Below, piece after piece: positions 13,214 through 14,915 of a stretch of 14,915 bases of DNA. The stretch lies in contig JALHDI010000071.1 of assembly GCA_022839045.1 (NCBI GenBank), positions 1 through 14,915 on the forward strand. Reading direction: 5' to 3'. Every line of letters begins with the position of its first letter. Position 1 is the first letter of the stretch. The notes below the pieces were generated by a model, which saw nothing but the letters and a program-made list of their open reading frames with translations, made no database searches and was not told the origin of the DNA. The DNA is from Sporomusaceae bacterium. Its GTDB lineage: Bacteria > Bacillota_C > Negativicutes > Sporomusales_B > UBA7701. Position numbers and translations under genes: made by a program.

Positions 13214-14758
13214 ATGGCCAGAACGATCATGCTCCAAGGCACCTCCTCCCACGTCGGCAAATCCATCCTCGCCACCGCCCTGTGCCGGATCTTCCGCCAG
13301 GACGGCCACCGCGTCGCGCCCTTCAAGGCCCAGAACATGGCCCTCAATTCGTACGTCACCAAAAGCGGCGGCGAGATGGGGCGGGCCCAGGTGGCCCAGG
13401 CCGAGGCCGCCGGCTTGGAGCCGGCGGTCGAGATGAACCCCGTCCTCCTCAAACCCACCGGCAACGCCTCCTCCCAGGTCGTCGTCCTCGGCCGCCCGGT
13501 CGGCAACATGTCGGCCGCCCAGTACCACGCCGGCTACAGCCGCGAGTTCCTCGCCGTCGTCGAAAACTCGCTGCGCGCCCTCCAGGCCGCCTACGACGTC
13601 GTCGTCATCGAAGGCGCCGGCAGCCCGGCCGAAGTCAACCTCAAAGCCAACGACATCGTCAATATGCGGATCGCCAAGCTGGCCCCCGCCCCCGTGCTGC
13701 TCATCGCCGACATCGACCGCGGCGGAGCGCTGGCCTCCGTCGTCGGCACCCTCGAACTCCTCGAGCCCGACGAGCGTGACCTCGTCAAAGGCATCATCAT
13801 CAACAAATTCCGCGGCGACATCGCCCTCCTCCGGCCGGCGGTCGACTTCCTCGCCGCCTGGACCGGCAAACCCGTCGTCGGCGTCATCCCCCACCTCGAC
13901 GACCTCGGCATCGACGACGAGGACTCCGTCTCCCTCGACGACAAGCGGCAGGGCAGGGCAGGGGAGGGGAGAGGGCCGGCCGACATCGACATCGCCGTCC
14001 TCCGCTTGCCGAAAATCTCCAACTTCACCGACTTCGCCGCCCTTGCCGGCGAACCGGGCGTTTCCGTCCGCTACGTCGCCGCCGGCCAGCAGCTCGGCAA
14101 CCCCGACCTCGTCATCCTGCCCGGCAGCAAGAACACCACCGAAGACCTCCTGTGGCTGCGCGCCCAAGGCTTCGACCGCGACATCGCCCGCCTCGCCGCC
14201 GCCGGCGCCCCCGTCGTCGGCATCTGCGGCGGCTACCAGATGCTCGGCCGCGAAGTCCGCGACCCCGACCACACCGAATCGGTCCACGACCGGACCGACG
14301 GTCTCGGCCTCCTCGATAGCGTCACCACCTTCGCCGCCGACAAGATCACCCACCAGGTCACCGCCGCCTGCGAAGCCAACCCCTTCCTCGGCCTCGCCTT
14401 CACTGCCGGCGACCTCGCCGGCTACGAAATCCACATGGGCCGCACCGAATTCCTCACCCCCGCACCTCCCGCCTTCACCATCACCGGCCGCTCCGGCGGC
14501 CCCGCCCGCGAACGCGACGGCGCGGTCCGCGCCGACGGCCTCGTCATGGGCACATACATCCACGGCATCTTCGACAACGATACCTTCCGGCGGGCGGTGA
14601 TCGACGCCCTCCGCGCCCGCAAGGGCCTCGCGCCCCTGGCAGCCGGAACCGACACCCGCATCCTCAAGGAACGCAGCTACGACCGCCTGGCCGCCCACGT
14701 CCGCGCCCACCTCGACATGGACCTGATCTACCGCATCCTCGGTGCCCCGCCATGCTGA
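13214..14758 (+). CDS. cbiP: cobyric acid synthase CbiP (CobQ)
   Basis: A 514-residue glutamine- and ATP-dependent amidase that amidates the b, d, e and g side chains of adenosylcobyrinate a,c-diamide. N-terminal domain: MLQGTSSHVGKS, FKAQNMALNSYVT, MNPVLLKP, VIEGAGSPAEVNL, LIADIDRGGALASVVGT. Glutamine amidotransferase domain: PGSKNT, nucleophile C338 in GICGGYQMLG, YEIHMGRTEF and H450 in GTYIHGIFDND. Between them, residues 244-256 form a Gly/Arg-rich linker whose DNA is a run of G-tracts (13951-13975), unlike the C-rich codon use elsewhere. Slightly long for the family because of this linker. ATG at 13214 with TGAGG 10 nt upstream. Overlaps cbiB by 7 nt. Confidence 0.96.
   Translation: MARTIMLQGTSSHVGKSILATALCRIFRQDGHRVAPFKAQNMALNSYVTKSGGEMGRAQVAQAEAAGLEPAVEMNPVLLKPTGNASSQVVVLGRPVGNMSAAQYHAGYSREFLAVVENSLRALQAAYDVVVIEGAGSPAEVNLKANDIVNMRIAKLAPAPVLLIADIDRGGALASVVGTLELLEPDERDLVKGIIINKFRGDIALLRPAVDFLAAWTGKPVVGVIPHLDDLGIDDEDSVSLDDKRQGRAGEGRGPADIDIAVLRLPKISNFTDFAALAGEPGVSVRYVAAGQQLGNPDLVILPGSKNTTEDLLWLRAQGFDRDIARLAAAGAPVVGICGGYQMLGREVRDPDHTESVHDRTDGLGLLDSVTTFAADKITHQVTAACEANPFLGLAFTAGDLAGYEIHMGRTEFLTPAPPAFTITGRSGGPARERDGAVRADGLVMGTYIHGIFDNDTFRRAVIDALRARKGLAPLAAGTDTRILKERSYDRLAAHVRAHLDMDLIYRILGAPPC
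13951..13975 (+). other. G-quadruplex motif within cbiP
   Basis: Five G-tracts (GGG, GGG, GGGG, GGGG, GGG) are separated by loops CA, CA, A and AGA. This satisfies the canonical G3+ N1-7 rule with very short loops, on the coding strand and so also in the mRNA. It encodes the interdomain linker of CbiP. Confidence 0.75.
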
Positions 14759-14915
14759 GCACCGCCAAATACTTGCCCGGCCTCGCCCTCGTCCTCGACA
14801 CCCTCATCGGCGACCCGCGAACGGGCTGGCACCCTGTCGTCCTCATCGGCAACCTCATCGCCGCCCTCGAAAAGCGGCTGCTCGACCCCACCGCCGCGCC
14901 AGGCGCCAAACGCCG
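14752..14915 (+). CDS. cbiB: adenosylcobinamide-phosphate synthase CbiB, 5' part
   Basis: First 54 codons of CbiB (CobD in the aerobic nomenclature), a polytopic inner-membrane protein that attaches aminopropanol or its phosphate to adenosylcobyric acid. The visible N-terminus shows the family signature: LVLDTLIGDP, then WHPVVLIGNLIAALEKRL. The hydrophobic first segment fits the membrane location. The ATG at 14752 overlaps the cbiP stop by 7 nt; no strong ribosome site is seen, so coupling to cbiP is likely. The rest lies beyond the window. Confidence 0.9.
   Translation, partial: MLSTAKYLPGLALVLDTLIGDPRTGWHPVVLIGNLIAALEKRLLDPTAAPGAKR

Noticed and set aside
13181..14710. 509-residue open frame on the minus strand opposite cbiP
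   Set aside because: Same compositional shadow; the plus strand carries an unmistakable CbiP with catalytic Cys and His.
1..14915. tRNA, rRNA or insertion sequence genes
   Set aside because: I saw no tRNA-like cloverleaf, rRNA segment or transposase in any frame.

Overview
The window is GC-rich DNA with mostly C-ending codons. Its main content is one long, rightward anaerobic (early cobalt insertion) cobalamin operon. A leftward L-lactate oxidation operon lies at the left edge. Oxygen-independent cbi genes, a cobalamin riboswitch and an LdhG/LdhH-type iron-sulfur lactate dehydrogenase suggest an anaerobic bacterium. An anaerobic Bacillota lineage such as the Negativicutes is my best guess, but this is inference; no rRNA or other taxonomic marker is present.

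Layout. (1) Positions 1-2502, minus strand: ldhG (LUD domain) followed by ldhH, a LutB-LutA fusion cut by the window edge; they overlap by one base. (2) Positions 2503-3069: divergent control region. The lactate side holds a cluster of TTTTCYTACAG-like repeats. A nested inverted repeat follows. The right side has a weak candidate promoter, a clear cobalamin riboswitch, and a hairpin that buries the cbiD Shine-Dalgarno sequence. (3) Positions 3070-10958: cbiD, cbiE, cbiT, cbiL, cbiF, cbiG, cbiH, cbiJ, cbiX, cbiC and the corrinoid adenosyltransferase, packed with overlaps or gaps of at most 4 nt. (4) Positions 10967-11086: palindromic repeat copy 1. (5) Positions 11119-13076: cbiA and cobU. (6) Positions 13080-13191: repeat copy 2, in opposite orientation. 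(7) Positions 13214-14915: cbiP and the start of cbiB.

Together these genes cover cobalt insertion (CbiX), ring methylation and contraction (CbiL, CbiH, CbiF, CbiG, CbiD, CbiJ, CbiE/CbiT), methyl migration (CbiC), amidation (CbiA, CbiP), adenosylation, aminopropanol attachment (CbiB) and activation of the upper intermediate (CobU). Lower-ligand genes and cobS are not in the window.

I see no wholly new gene system. The points most worth checking are: the frame break between cbiG and cbiH, which one extra A would turn into a fused gene; a diverged palindromic repeat family that fills the only two sizeable gaps in the operon and keeps stem pairing despite different stem sequences; a strong G-quadruplex motif in the interdomain linker of cbiP; and the riboswitch expression platform.
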